This document shows positions 1-5,715 of a stretch of DNA of 12,004 nt, in pieces (the first letter of the stretch is position 1; every line of letters starts with the position of its first letter). Origin of the DNA: Desulfovibrionaceae bacterium UBA930 (lineage in GTDB: Bacteria > Desulfobacterota > Desulfovibrionia > Desulfovibrionales > Desulfovibrionaceae); the NCBI GenBank assembly GCA_002293605.1, contig DBDO01000131.1:1-12004 (forward strand), read 5' to 3'. The notes beneath the pieces were generated by a model. It saw only the letters and a program-made list of their open reading frames with translations, had not been told where the DNA came from and ran no database searches. The position numbers were made by a program, and so were the translations under genes.

Positions 1-1
1 G

Positions 2-790
2 GCCCTGAACGTGGCCCGCATGCGCCTGCTTGGGGCGGAGGTGGTCGCGGTGCAAAGCGGCACGCGCACGCTCAAGGACGCCATCAACGCGGCCCTGCGG
101 GCCTGGATCGTGGAGCAGGACACAACCCTGTATTGCTTTGGCACCTGCGCGGGTCCGCACCCTTTTCCAACCTTGGTGCGGGACTTGCAGTCTGTTATCG
201 GCCGGGAAACGAAAGAACAGATCCGCCGACAGATCGGCAGGCTCCCTGATGCCGCATTGGCCTGTGTGGGCGGCGGCTCCAACGCCATCGGCATGTTTCA
301 CCCCTTTGCCTCGGACCCGGAGGCCGCAGAGGTACGACTTATAGGTCTTGAGGCGGGCGGCACGGGCGAGCCAGGCTGCTGGAATTCGGCCCCTCTGAAC
401 CTTGGCAGGCCGGGCGTGCTGCACGGGCAGTTCAGCGCCCTTTTGCAGGATGCGGACGGACAGGTGCAGCCTTCGCATTCGATTTCAGCCGGGCTTGACT
501 ATCCCGGCGTGGGGCCGGAGCACACCTTCCTGCAATCCATAGGCAGGGCCGAATACCATGTGGTGTGCGATGATGCGGCCCTGCGGGCCTTTGAAGCTCT
601 CTCCCGCAAGGAAGGCATTATTCCGGCCCTGGAATCCTCGCACGCCCTGGCCTGGGTCCTGGACAATCCCGGCGCTTTTGCCAAAGGCGCGCATGTGGTG
701 GTCAATTTGTCCGGACGCGGAGACAAGGATATGGGTATAGCCGCAAGGCATCTTGAGAGCCTGCAATCCTTCAGAGGAGCTTTTTTATGA
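2..790 (+). CDS. trpB: Tryptophan synthase beta chain, C-terminal part (5' end outside window)
   Basis: This is the beta subunit of tryptophan synthase, a cytosolic PLP enzyme that condenses indole, channelled from the alpha subunit, with L-serine to give L-tryptophan. The frame is already open at base 2, so the gene is cut by the window edge. About 262 C-terminal codons of a usual 390-400 are present; the PLP-lysine region lies upstream. Visible family signatures in order are GGGSNAIG (the PLP phosphate-binding loop), GLDYPGVGPEH, GIIPALESSHALAW and LSGRGDKD, whose Ser corresponds to the residue that hydrogen-bonds the PLP pyridine nitrogen. An internal GTG at 11 is not a real start. The gene ends in an ATGA overlap with trpA, so the two are translationally coupled, as expected for subunits of one alpha2-beta2 complex. 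Nothing looks damaged. Confidence 0.97.
   Translation, partial: ALNVARMRLLGAEVVAVQSGTRTLKDAINAALRAWIVEQDTTLYCFGTCAGPHPFPTLVRDLQSVIGRETKEQIRRQIGRLPDAALACVGGGSNAIGMFHPFASDPEAAEVRLIGLEAGGTGEPGCWNSAPLNLGRPGVLHGQFSALLQDADGQVQPSHSISAGLDYPGVGPEHTFLQSIGRAEYHVVCDDAALRAFEALSRKEGIIPALESSHALAWVLDNPGAFAKGAHVVVNLSGRGDKDMGIAARHLESLQSFRGAFL
773..779 (+). promoter_or_regulatory. Ribosome binding site of trpA inside trpB
   Basis: AGAGGAG lies 7 nt before the trpA ATG at 787, inside the last codons of trpB. Together with the ATGA stop/start overlap (787-790) it fixes the trpA start and indicates coupled translation of the two subunits. Confidence 0.8.
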
Positions 791-1560
791 GCGCGCCAAC
801 GCTGCAAGAACGTATTGAAAGCGCCAATGCGCAGGGGCGCATGGCCAGAATTCCCTTTCTCACCTTCGGCTACCCGGATCGGGAGCGTTTTTCTCAGGCT
901 TTGCGGGAACTTGACGATAACGGAGCGGATATTATCGAGATAGGCGTGCCATTTTCCGACCCGGTGGCCGATGGCCCGGTTGTGGAAGAGGCCTCCCGCC
1001 GGGCTTTGGAAAACGGCGTTTCCCTGCGGGAGATTCTGGCCTTTCTGCGCACGGCTCCCCGGCGACAGGCCGGAATTGTGCTCATGGGCTATTACAACCC
1101 CTTTTACCAATACGGGCTGGAAACCCTGGCTGAAGAGGCCGCAGCCTGTGGAGTCAGCGGGCTGATCGTGCCGGATCTGCCCCTTGAGGAAGGCGCGCCG
1201 CTGGCAAAGGCCCTGACGGCCCGAGGCATGGATCTGATCGCCCTGGTAGGGCCGAATACGCCTGAGGAGCGCATGGCCGAGTACGCGCGCACGGCCAGGG
1301 GCTATGTGTATGTGGTTTCCGTCATGGGGGTCACGGGCATGCGCAAGGGCCTGCCGCCAGAGGCCGCGGCCACAGTGGCGCGCGCAAGAGAAATATTCGA
1401 CATTCCCGTGGCGCTTGGCTTTGGTATTTCCGAACCCGGACAGCTTGAAGGCATGGAGAAGCCCCCCCATGCCGTGGTCTTTGGCAGCGCGCTCTTGCGG
1501 CATCTGGATGCGGGCGGTTCTGCCGCCGCTTTTATGCTGCCCTGGAAGAAACCCGCCTAG
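787..1560 (+). CDS. trpA: Tryptophan synthase alpha chain
   Basis: This is the alpha subunit, a TIM-barrel enzyme that cleaves indole-3-glycerol phosphate to indole and glyceraldehyde-3-phosphate and passes indole to TrpB. The product is 257 residues, slightly shorter than the roughly 268 of the enterobacterial enzyme. Signatures are PFLTFGYPD near residue 23, IEIGVPFSDPVADGP with Glu51 and Asp62 at the positions of the two catalytic acids (Glu49 and Asp60 in Salmonella), LMGYYNPF, GLIVPDLPLEE, VGPNTPEERM, VSVMGVTG and the phosphate-binding LGFGIS and VFGSALL loops. The ATG at 787 overlaps the trpB stop and has a good Shine-Dalgarno sequence. It is the last gene of the operon: a stem-loop follows immediately and the next genes run the other way. 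All key residues are present. Confidence 0.98.
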   Translation: MSAPTLQERIESANAQGRMARIPFLTFGYPDRERFSQALRELDDNGADIIEIGVPFSDPVADGPVVEEASRRALENGVSLREILAFLRTAPRRQAGIVLMGYYNPFYQYGLETLAEEAAACGVSGLIVPDLPLEEGAPLAKALTARGMDLIALVGPNTPEERMAEYARTARGYVYVVSVMGVTGMRKGLPPEAAATVARAREIFDIPVALGFGISEPGQLEGMEKPPHAVVFGSALLRHLDAGGSAAAFMLPWKKPA

Positions 1561-1564
1561 TTTT

Positions 1565-1587
1565 TGAGAGGGCCTTGCGCCCTCTCA
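1565..1587. terminator. Stem-loop between convergent trpA and the unknown gene (probable terminator)
   Basis: A perfect 9-bp stem TGAGAGGGC/GCCCTCTCA encloses a 5-nt loop. It starts 5 nt after the trpA stop and ends 5 nt before the stop codon of the gene on the other strand. The stem is GC-rich and correctly placed to end transcription from both sides. There is no downstream T run on either strand (the TTTTT at 1561-1565 precedes the stem on the + strand), so this is not a textbook intrinsic terminator. It may act with Rho or mainly protect the 3' ends. Confidence 0.65.
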
Positions 1588-1591
1588 GGGG

Positions 1592-1978
1592 CTAGCCGAC
1601 AATCAGGCGCAGGCTTTCTTCAAAGTCGGGCCTCAGTTCATCTGCCCGATCCGGATCAATGCCGCACAGCCCGAAAACCGAGGAGAAGAGAAGCTCCAGG
1701 GGAAGGCGCAAGGTGTGCACCCCATTGCTGATCCGGTAGGCACCGTCTTCTTCTGCGACCATATAGTGGCGGCGCGTTTTGTGTTGTCCGCTTCCGGACA
1801 CGATGGAATATATCTGCTCGTTCCGATCAGAAATATACAGGCGCAGCCGGGTCAGGGTCGCCGAATCTTCATCGTAATAGGAACTTTCGGAAAAAAGCCG
1901 CCCGTTAAACTGCAGATCAGCGCCATTGTCGCTGCTCAGGCTGATCTGCTCAAAATGCACTTTACCGGGTTTGCTCAT
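1592..1978 (-). CDS. Conserved-looking protein of unknown function, 128 aa
   Basis: I do not recognise a family. The 128-residue product starts MSKPGKVHFEQISL and has no signal peptide or membrane segment, so it is probably a soluble cytosolic protein. The first 100 residues alternate polar and hydrophobic stretches (LQFNGRLF, ATLTRLRLYISDR, EQIYSIVSGSG, RRHYMVAEEDGAYRIS), which suggests mostly beta strands. Residues after about 92 (PLELLFSSVFGLCGI, then an acidic stretch) look helical. A strong Shine-Dalgarno sequence, GAGGAG at 1987-1992, lies 8 nt from the ATG and supports both the start and the gene being real. It is downstream of the HTH gene on the same strand (90-nt gap) and may share its promoter. 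It converges on trpA with only a stem-loop between. No role can be assigned. Confidence 0.75.
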   Translation of the reverse strand: MSKPGKVHFEQISLSSDNGADLQFNGRLFSESSYYDEDSATLTRLRLYISDRNEQIYSIVSGSGQHKTRRHYMVAEEDGAYRISNGVHTLRLPLELLFSSVFGLCGIDPDRADELRPDFEESLRLIVG

Positions 1979-1986
1979 AATTGGCT

Positions 1987-1992
1987 CTCCTC
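1987..1992 (-). promoter_or_regulatory. Strong ribosome binding site of the 128-aa unknown gene
   Basis: GAGGAG on the minus strand, 8 nt before the ATG at 1978, decides the start of an otherwise unrecognised gene. Confidence 0.75.
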
Positions 1993-2013
1993 ACAGTGTC
2001 GGCCTGTCCATCT

Positions 2014-2048
2014 GCTCCGGATGCGGACGCGCGATATATTTCCGGAGC
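2014..2048 (-). repeat. 8-bp perfect inverted repeat between the two minus-strand genes
   Basis: GCTCCGGA (2014-2021) and TCCGGAGC (2041-2048) are perfect complements separated by 19 nt that include an AT-rich stretch (AATATAT on the minus strand). It lies in the 90-nt gap between the HTH gene and the unknown gene, ending 35 nt before the latter's start codon. In the transcript it could form an 8-bp hairpin with a large loop; as DNA it could be a protein-binding site. There is no T run, so a terminator is unlikely. Confidence 0.5.
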
Positions 2049-2068
2049 CCAGGCCTTTTGGCGCGGCC

Positions 2069-2458
2069 TTATTGTTGCCCCGCGCCGCTTTCGTCATCAC
2101 CGGCATGTCCGCCGCGCGTGCCGGAAAAAAGACTTTCGGGCGGCGCATTCTGCTGCGGCTCGTTCATGACGGGAAGGGAGAGCTGCATCTGCCTGTTTTT
2201 CGCCCGGCGGGGCCGCTGCGTCTGTTGCCGCTCTGCCTGTGGGGGCAGGGCTTCCGGCTCTTTACCGAACAGATCGCCGCCGCCGCTGGCGGTCCAGAAG
2301 GCCTCAAGGTCAAAACGCGAGATGCGAAAGCCTCTTCCGAGCTTGGCCGCCCTGAGTTCGCCATCGCGAATGGCCCGCCGCAGGGTTTCCCTGTGGCAGC
2401 GCAGCAGTTCCGCCGCTTCGGCCAAGGTATAGGTGGTCTTGCCGGAAGGCACACTCAT
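2069..2458 (-). CDS. Excisionase/MerR-type helix-turn-helix DNA-binding protein
   Basis: This is a small DNA-binding protein of 129 residues from the chosen ATG at 2458. Residues 9-55 match the HTH_17/excisionase-family pattern: TYTLAEAAELLRCHRETLRRAI as the helix-turn-helix, then RDGELRAAKLGRGFRISRFDLEAF as the short wing with the typical GELRA and FRI positions. The rest (about 56-129) is a low-complexity, Pro/Gln/Gly-rich and probably disordered tail. It has a basic patch RPRRAKNR and a QLSLPV hexamer at residues 92-97. The frame stays open up to 2632, but the HTH motif begins just after the 2458 ATG and a promoter is visible upstream, so the shorter form is preferred. A moderate AAGG lies 11 nt before that ATG. 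Proteins of this type control phage excision or act as ordinary regulators. No integrase or att site is present here, so a chromosomal transcription factor, probably autoregulated, is more likely. Its targets are unknown. Confidence 0.85.
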   Translation of the reverse strand: MSVPSGKTTYTLAEAAELLRCHRETLRRAIRDGELRAAKLGRGFRISRFDLEAFWTASGGGDLFGKEPEALPPQAERQQTQRPRRAKNRQMQLSLPVMNEPQQNAPPESLFSGTRGGHAGDDESGAGQQ

Positions 2459-2495
2459 TGCGTTTTCTACCTTTTCTTCCTCTTCTATCTCCCTC

Positions 2496-2519
2496 CATAT
2501 TGCCAATACGCTCAATATG
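2496..2519. promoter_or_regulatory. Inverted-repeat operator candidate over the HTH gene promoter
   Basis: CATATTG (2496-2502) and CAATATG (2513-2519) form a perfect 7-bp inverted repeat with a 10-nt spacer. The spacer contains the putative -10 of the HTH gene promoter, so a dimer bound here would block it. Centre-to-centre spacing of 17 bp is close to two helical turns, as usual for dimeric HTH proteins. The natural candidate ligand is the HTH protein encoded just downstream, which is an inference. Confidence 0.5.
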
Positions 2520-2532
2520 CAATTTTTGTCAA
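2503..2532 (-). promoter_or_regulatory. Sigma-70-type promoter of the HTH gene
   Basis: On the minus strand a perfect TTGACA (2532-2527) is followed after 18 nt by TATTGG (2508-2503), a weak -10 matching three of six consensus bases. A start near 2496 would give a leader of about 40 nt before the ATG at 2458. The -35 is strong and the surroundings are AT-rich; the -10 is the doubtful part. Confidence 0.5.
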
Positions 2533-2655
2533 CTTTATTTCTGTTTATACTGCCGGAGATAACCTGATATGCAACAGCCCCTGTTACGCCTGCCCAGCCT
2601 TGCTGTATGTCGATCCATTTTAAAATAATCAAGAATTCCCTTGCGCTATGAAAAA

Positions 2656-2664
2656 CATATTGCC
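2656..2664 (+). repeat. Second copy of the 9-mer CATATTGCC
   Basis: CATATTGCC here is identical to 2496-2504, where its first seven bases form the left arm of the HTH-gene operator candidate. This copy lies 128 nt before the kinase start and could be a second half-site of the same regulator. With only nine bases, chance repetition in this AT-rich stretch cannot be excluded. Confidence 0.3.
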
Positions 2665-2792
2665 TTAGGCCACCTGCCTTGATAGGAAATAGAATAGCGA
2701 TAAGAATTTAATGGCAAGTTCCTGTCGGCCTTTTGAGAAGGCGCGGCTGCGGCGGGGTTGTGCTGTTTCACGAGGACGCAGGGCACAGCGAC

Positions 2793-5699
2793 ATGAAGCA
2801 CTTTTTTTCAGGTTCCTTTCTGCGAATCGTATACAGCATCATCGCTGTCGCGGCCTTGCCCGCGATAGTCATCGTCATTCTGGCAGGCATACAGCGGCAG
2901 AATGACGCCCTGCACAGGGCCGAGACGCAGGCTATGGATCTTGTACATGCCGCCGCCCGGGTGCAGGACAGTCTTGCCGCCAATTCCCGCACTCTGCTCG
3001 CCACCATAGCCAAGGTGAACGTGGTTCAGGCGCGGCAGGCGGATCTGCCGCACTTTCTCGGCCGTCTCGGCTTTTCGCATCCGGCCTATGCGGATCTCTT
3101 CGTGGCGGACGACAAGGGAACGCTTGTTGCCGCCAATGCCGACATGGAAGGCGGCATGCAGGTTCTGGACAGGAATGAACTCGTCCGGTCCATGAAAAAA
3201 AACAGGCTGACCCCTGGCGGGGTGAAACTTTCCCGCCTGTCCAAAATCCCTGTTTTCTACTTCGGCTACAGCATGCGATCGGACGCCCGCAAAACGCTGC
3301 TTCTTGTCGCCGGGCTTAAGCTTTCCTATTACAGAGAACTGCTGGAGGGTCTGGTCCTGCCCAAGGGGGCCTCCTTATATCTGGCCGACAGCCAGGGGAG
3401 ACTGGCAGCGGCCCTGCCCGAAGCGAACGGGGAATACGACAGCCTGCCGCCCTTTATCGCGGATGCGATTAAAGACAGAACGGAAAAAGAGGGCCTTTTT
3501 TACTACAAGGCGGGCTCAAGGCGCATGCTGCTCGCTTACAAGCGCATAGCCCTGGCGGAAAACCCCGAACAGCCCTATATGACGGTCGCCCTGGCCATGC
3601 CGGAGCGCTTCGTTCTTGCGGATATTCCGGCCATGCAGCGCCGCGGCCTGCTGCTGCTTGGTCTTGCCCTTGCGGCAATGGCCCTGCTGGGCTTTTCCTT
3701 TGTCGCCTTTGTGCTGCTGCCGCCGGTGCACTCCATGCTTGATGCCGCTAAAGCATACGCCAGCGGAGATTTTTCCCGTTGGCCCACTGTCGCCACGCCT
3801 GTGGAAGAGCTTGACGAACTGGCAAAGTCCATGTGCGGCATGGCTTCGGCAATTGAAAAACAGGAAACTGAACTCATTCGGGCCAGGGAGGGCGCAGAAG
3901 CGGCAGGCAGGGCCAAAGGGGAATTTCTGGCCAATATGAGCCACGAGATTCGAACGCCCATGAACGCCATCATCGGCATGGCCTACATCACCTTGCAAAG
4001 CTCCCTGACGCCCCGCCAAAAGGGCTATCTGACCAAAATACACGATGCGGGCGGCGACCTGCTGAAGCTGATCAACAACATTCTGGAATTGTCCAAGCTT
4101 GATGCGGGCAAGCTGAGTATGGAAAGCATCGCCTTCAGCATGCGGGATATATGCGCTGAAAACAAACGGCATTTCAACGCCGAGGCACGCGGCAAGGGCA
4201 TTGAGCTGCAACTGTTCCTGAGCCCGGACATACCCCGCTACCTTGTGGGTGACCCCCTGCGCATCAGCCACATCCTGGGCCACTTGCTGGACAGCGCGGT
4301 GCGGCGCACGGAACGAGGAAGCGTCACAATAAACTGCGAACTGGAGTCCAAAACAGAACTTCAGGCCCATATTCTTCTCAAGGTAAAGGACAGCGGTCCG
4401 GACATGGAGCCCTTCAAGCTGACAGCCTTGCAGGAACTGCTTTCAGGGAGCGAGCTTTCCGCTTCCGAGAGTTCTTTGCCCAAGGTCGGCGGAGGCCTGG
4501 CCCTGCTGCTGGCCTACAGGCTGGTGCGGGTCATGGGCGGGGAGATGCTGATCGACAGCGCCCCGGGCGAGGGGTTAACTATTCTCTGCCGCCTTGCCCT
4601 TGGCGTGCGCGAGGAAAGGAAGGCCCTGCGGACCGGGCTTCTGACAGGTATCCGCTGCCTTGCCGTGGACGATGACGCCGTAACCTTGGGGCTGCTCAAA
4701 GATTTTGTGGAAAACTTCGGCATTGCGATCACTGTTGAAGAAGACCCCCTCAAGGGTCTGGCCACGATACGGGAGGCAAACAGGAGCGGAGCCCCCTTTG
4801 ACTTGCTGATCATTGACTGGCGCATGCCGGGCATGGACGGCGCGGAAATGACCCGGCGCATCAGGGGCGATGCCGATCTTCACAAACAGCCTGTCATCAT
4901 CATGCTTTCCGCCTACGGCTGGAGCGGCATTGTTTTGCAGGCCGAAGACGTTGGCGTAAACTCCTTCCTGCACAAGCCTATTAACGAATCCGTCCTGCTG
5001 GACACCATTATGACCCTGTTGCAGCCGCAAAAACGCGGGGGCGAAGGGAGTGAAGACGCAGACATCGCCGTGCACGATGCCGCCGAACTGGAAGGCATGG
5101 CCGTGCTGGTGGTGGAAGACAACGAGGTAAACCAACTGATCGCTCAGGAAATTCTCGGCGGGGCGGGCCTTCAGGTCACGCTTGCGGAAAACGGGCAGGC
5201 GGCCCTGGATCGCTTTACCCCACTGCCTGCTGCCGCCCCTTTTGCCGTAGTGCTCATGGACCTGCAAATGCCCCTCATGGATGGCTTTGAAGCAACGCGC
5301 CGCCTGAGGGCCCTGGACGCCCCCTGGGCCCTGGATCTGCCCATTATCGCCATGACCGCGCACAGCCGCGCGGATGAAAGCGAAGCCAGCGATGCTGCCG
5401 GTATTAGCGACCATGTGGCCAAACCCATAAACGTGGACGAGCTTTTTGATGTGCTGCATCGCTGGAAGCCGCCGCTGGCCCTTTGTGATCCGCAGGACAC
5501 AAAGGAACTGCGCGCCCTGTATGAGAGGCTGCACGGCGGCATGGACGCAGAAGAGCACGTTCAGGCCCTTCGCCCGATATTGAAGGAATACATGCATGAG
5601 GGCCGTCTGCTGCGCTTTGAAAAAAGCCTTCGCGCCGGAAAAAGACAGGAGGCCGCAGCCTACCTTGCCTGTCTGAACGGCCTCTCGGAAACTGTGTAA
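2793..5699 (+). CDS. Membrane hybrid sensor histidine kinase with degenerate ATP-binding domain (probable pseudokinase)
   Basis: The product has 968 residues. Order: membrane helix at about 9-32; periplasmic sensor of about 250 residues that looks like a double Cache domain (YADLFVADDKGTLVAAN); membrane helix at about 286-310; HAMP to about 360; HisKA with NMSHEIRTPMNAIIG and phospho-acceptor His384; HATPase-like region at about 480-615; receiver 1 with Asp626/Asp627, phospho-Asp675 and Lys728; receiver 2 with Glu775/Asp776, phospho-Asp823 and Lys877; and a helical tail. The ATP-binding part is broken. The N box reads HLLDSAVRRT, with Ser501 where the magnesium-binding Asn should be. G1 reads DSGPD, keeping Asp533 but losing the second Gly. 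The F box is not recognisable, and G2 reads GGGLALLLA. Both receivers look functional, and there is no HPt domain. The frame extends back to a TTG at 2733, but the ATG at 2793 has AGGG 9 nt upstream and gives an N-terminus matching the next kinase. Ligand and partner regulator are unknown. Confidence 0.93.
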   Translation: MKHFFSGSFLRIVYSIIAVAALPAIVIVILAGIQRQNDALHRAETQAMDLVHAAARVQDSLAANSRTLLATIAKVNVVQARQADLPHFLGRLGFSHPAYADLFVADDKGTLVAANADMEGGMQVLDRNELVRSMKKNRLTPGGVKLSRLSKIPVFYFGYSMRSDARKTLLLVAGLKLSYYRELLEGLVLPKGASLYLADSQGRLAAALPEANGEYDSLPPFIADAIKDRTEKEGLFYYKAGSRRMLLAYKRIALAENPEQPYMTVALAMPERFVLADIPAMQRRGLLLLGLALAAMALLGFSFVAFVLLPPVHSMLDAAKAYASGDFSRWPTVATPVEELDELAKSMCGMASAIEKQETELIRAREGAEAAGRAKGEFLANMSHEIRTPMNAIIGMAYITLQSSLTPRQKGYLTKIHDAGGDLLKLINNILELSKLDAGKLSMESIAFSMRDICAENKRHFNAEARGKGIELQLFLSPDIPRYLVGDPLRISHILGHLLDSAVRRTERGSVTINCELESKTELQAHILLKVKDSGPDMEPFKLTALQELLSGSELSASESSLPKVGGGLALLLAYRLVRVMGGEMLIDSAPGEGLTILCRLALGVREERKALRTGLLTGIRCLAVDDDAVTLGLLKDFVENFGIAITVEEDPLKGLATIREANRSGAPFDLLIIDWRMPGMDGAEMTRRIRGDADLHKQPVIIMLSAYGWSGIVLQAEDVGVNSFLHKPINESVLLDTIMTLLQPQKRGGEGSEDADIAVHDAAELEGMAVLVVEDNEVNQLIAQEILGGAGLQVTLAENGQAALDRFTPLPAAAPFAVVLMDLQMPLMDGFEATRRLRALDAPWALDLPIIAMTAHSRADESEASDAAGISDHVAKPINVDELFDVLHRWKPPLALCDPQDTKELRALYERLHGGMDAEEHVQALRPILKEYMHEGRLLRFEKSLRAGKRQEAAAYLACLNGLSETV

Positions 5700-5715
5700 T
5701 AAAAGCACCATAGCT

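Larger units (their letters stand above)
2459..2792. other. AT-rich divergent intergenic region (334 nt)
   Basis: The region between the HTH gene (-) and the kinase operon (+) is clearly richer in AT than the flanking genes. It holds a TTGACA-type promoter towards the HTH gene, an inverted repeat on that promoter, a second copy of the 9-mer CATATTGCC (2656-2664), the 8-mer ATATGCAA twice (2515-2522 and 2567-2574) and a small imperfect hairpin at 2571-2587 (AACAG-CCC-CTGTT core). The + strand promoter for the kinases must lie in it, but none is convincing. TTGATA at 2679-2684 followed by TAAGAA at 2701-2706 (16-nt spacing) is the best guess. Confidence 0.6.

Noticed and set aside
499..1503. 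334-codon open frame on the - strand across trpB and trpA
   Set aside because: It is antisense to two unmistakable enzyme genes, and its composition is that of a reverse-frame shadow.
2069..2458. Phage or integrative-element excisionase
   Set aside because: There is no integrase, att repeat or other mobile gene nearby, and base composition matches the neighbours. The fold is also common in ordinary regulators.
2571..2587. Small hairpin GCAACAG-CCC-CTGTTAC as a terminator
   Set aside because: The stem has an internal mismatch and only five continuous pairs, with no T run and no gene ending there.
1715..2623. 302-codon open frame on the + strand
   Set aside because: It lies opposite two minus-strand genes with good starts and a clear HTH domain. 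Its translation is rich in Pro, Arg and Gly with no recognisable motif, and it is best explained as a shadow of high-GC coding DNA.
2459..2632. N-terminal extension of the HTH protein to an ATG at 2632
   Set aside because: The added residues would be translated from the AT-rich promoter and operator region. The HTH motif begins right after the ATG at 2458.
2712..2728. Sigma-54 promoter before the kinase operon (TGGCAAG...TGTCG)
   Set aside because: The invariant GC of the -12 element is TC at the required spacing, so it does not meet the consensus.
2733..2792. Upstream TTG (or GTG at 2760) start for the first kinase
   Set aside because: It would add an Arg/Gly/Cys-rich stretch with no counterpart in the paralogue. 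The ATG at 2793 has AGGG at 9 nt and gives a normal short cytoplasmic lead before the first membrane helix.
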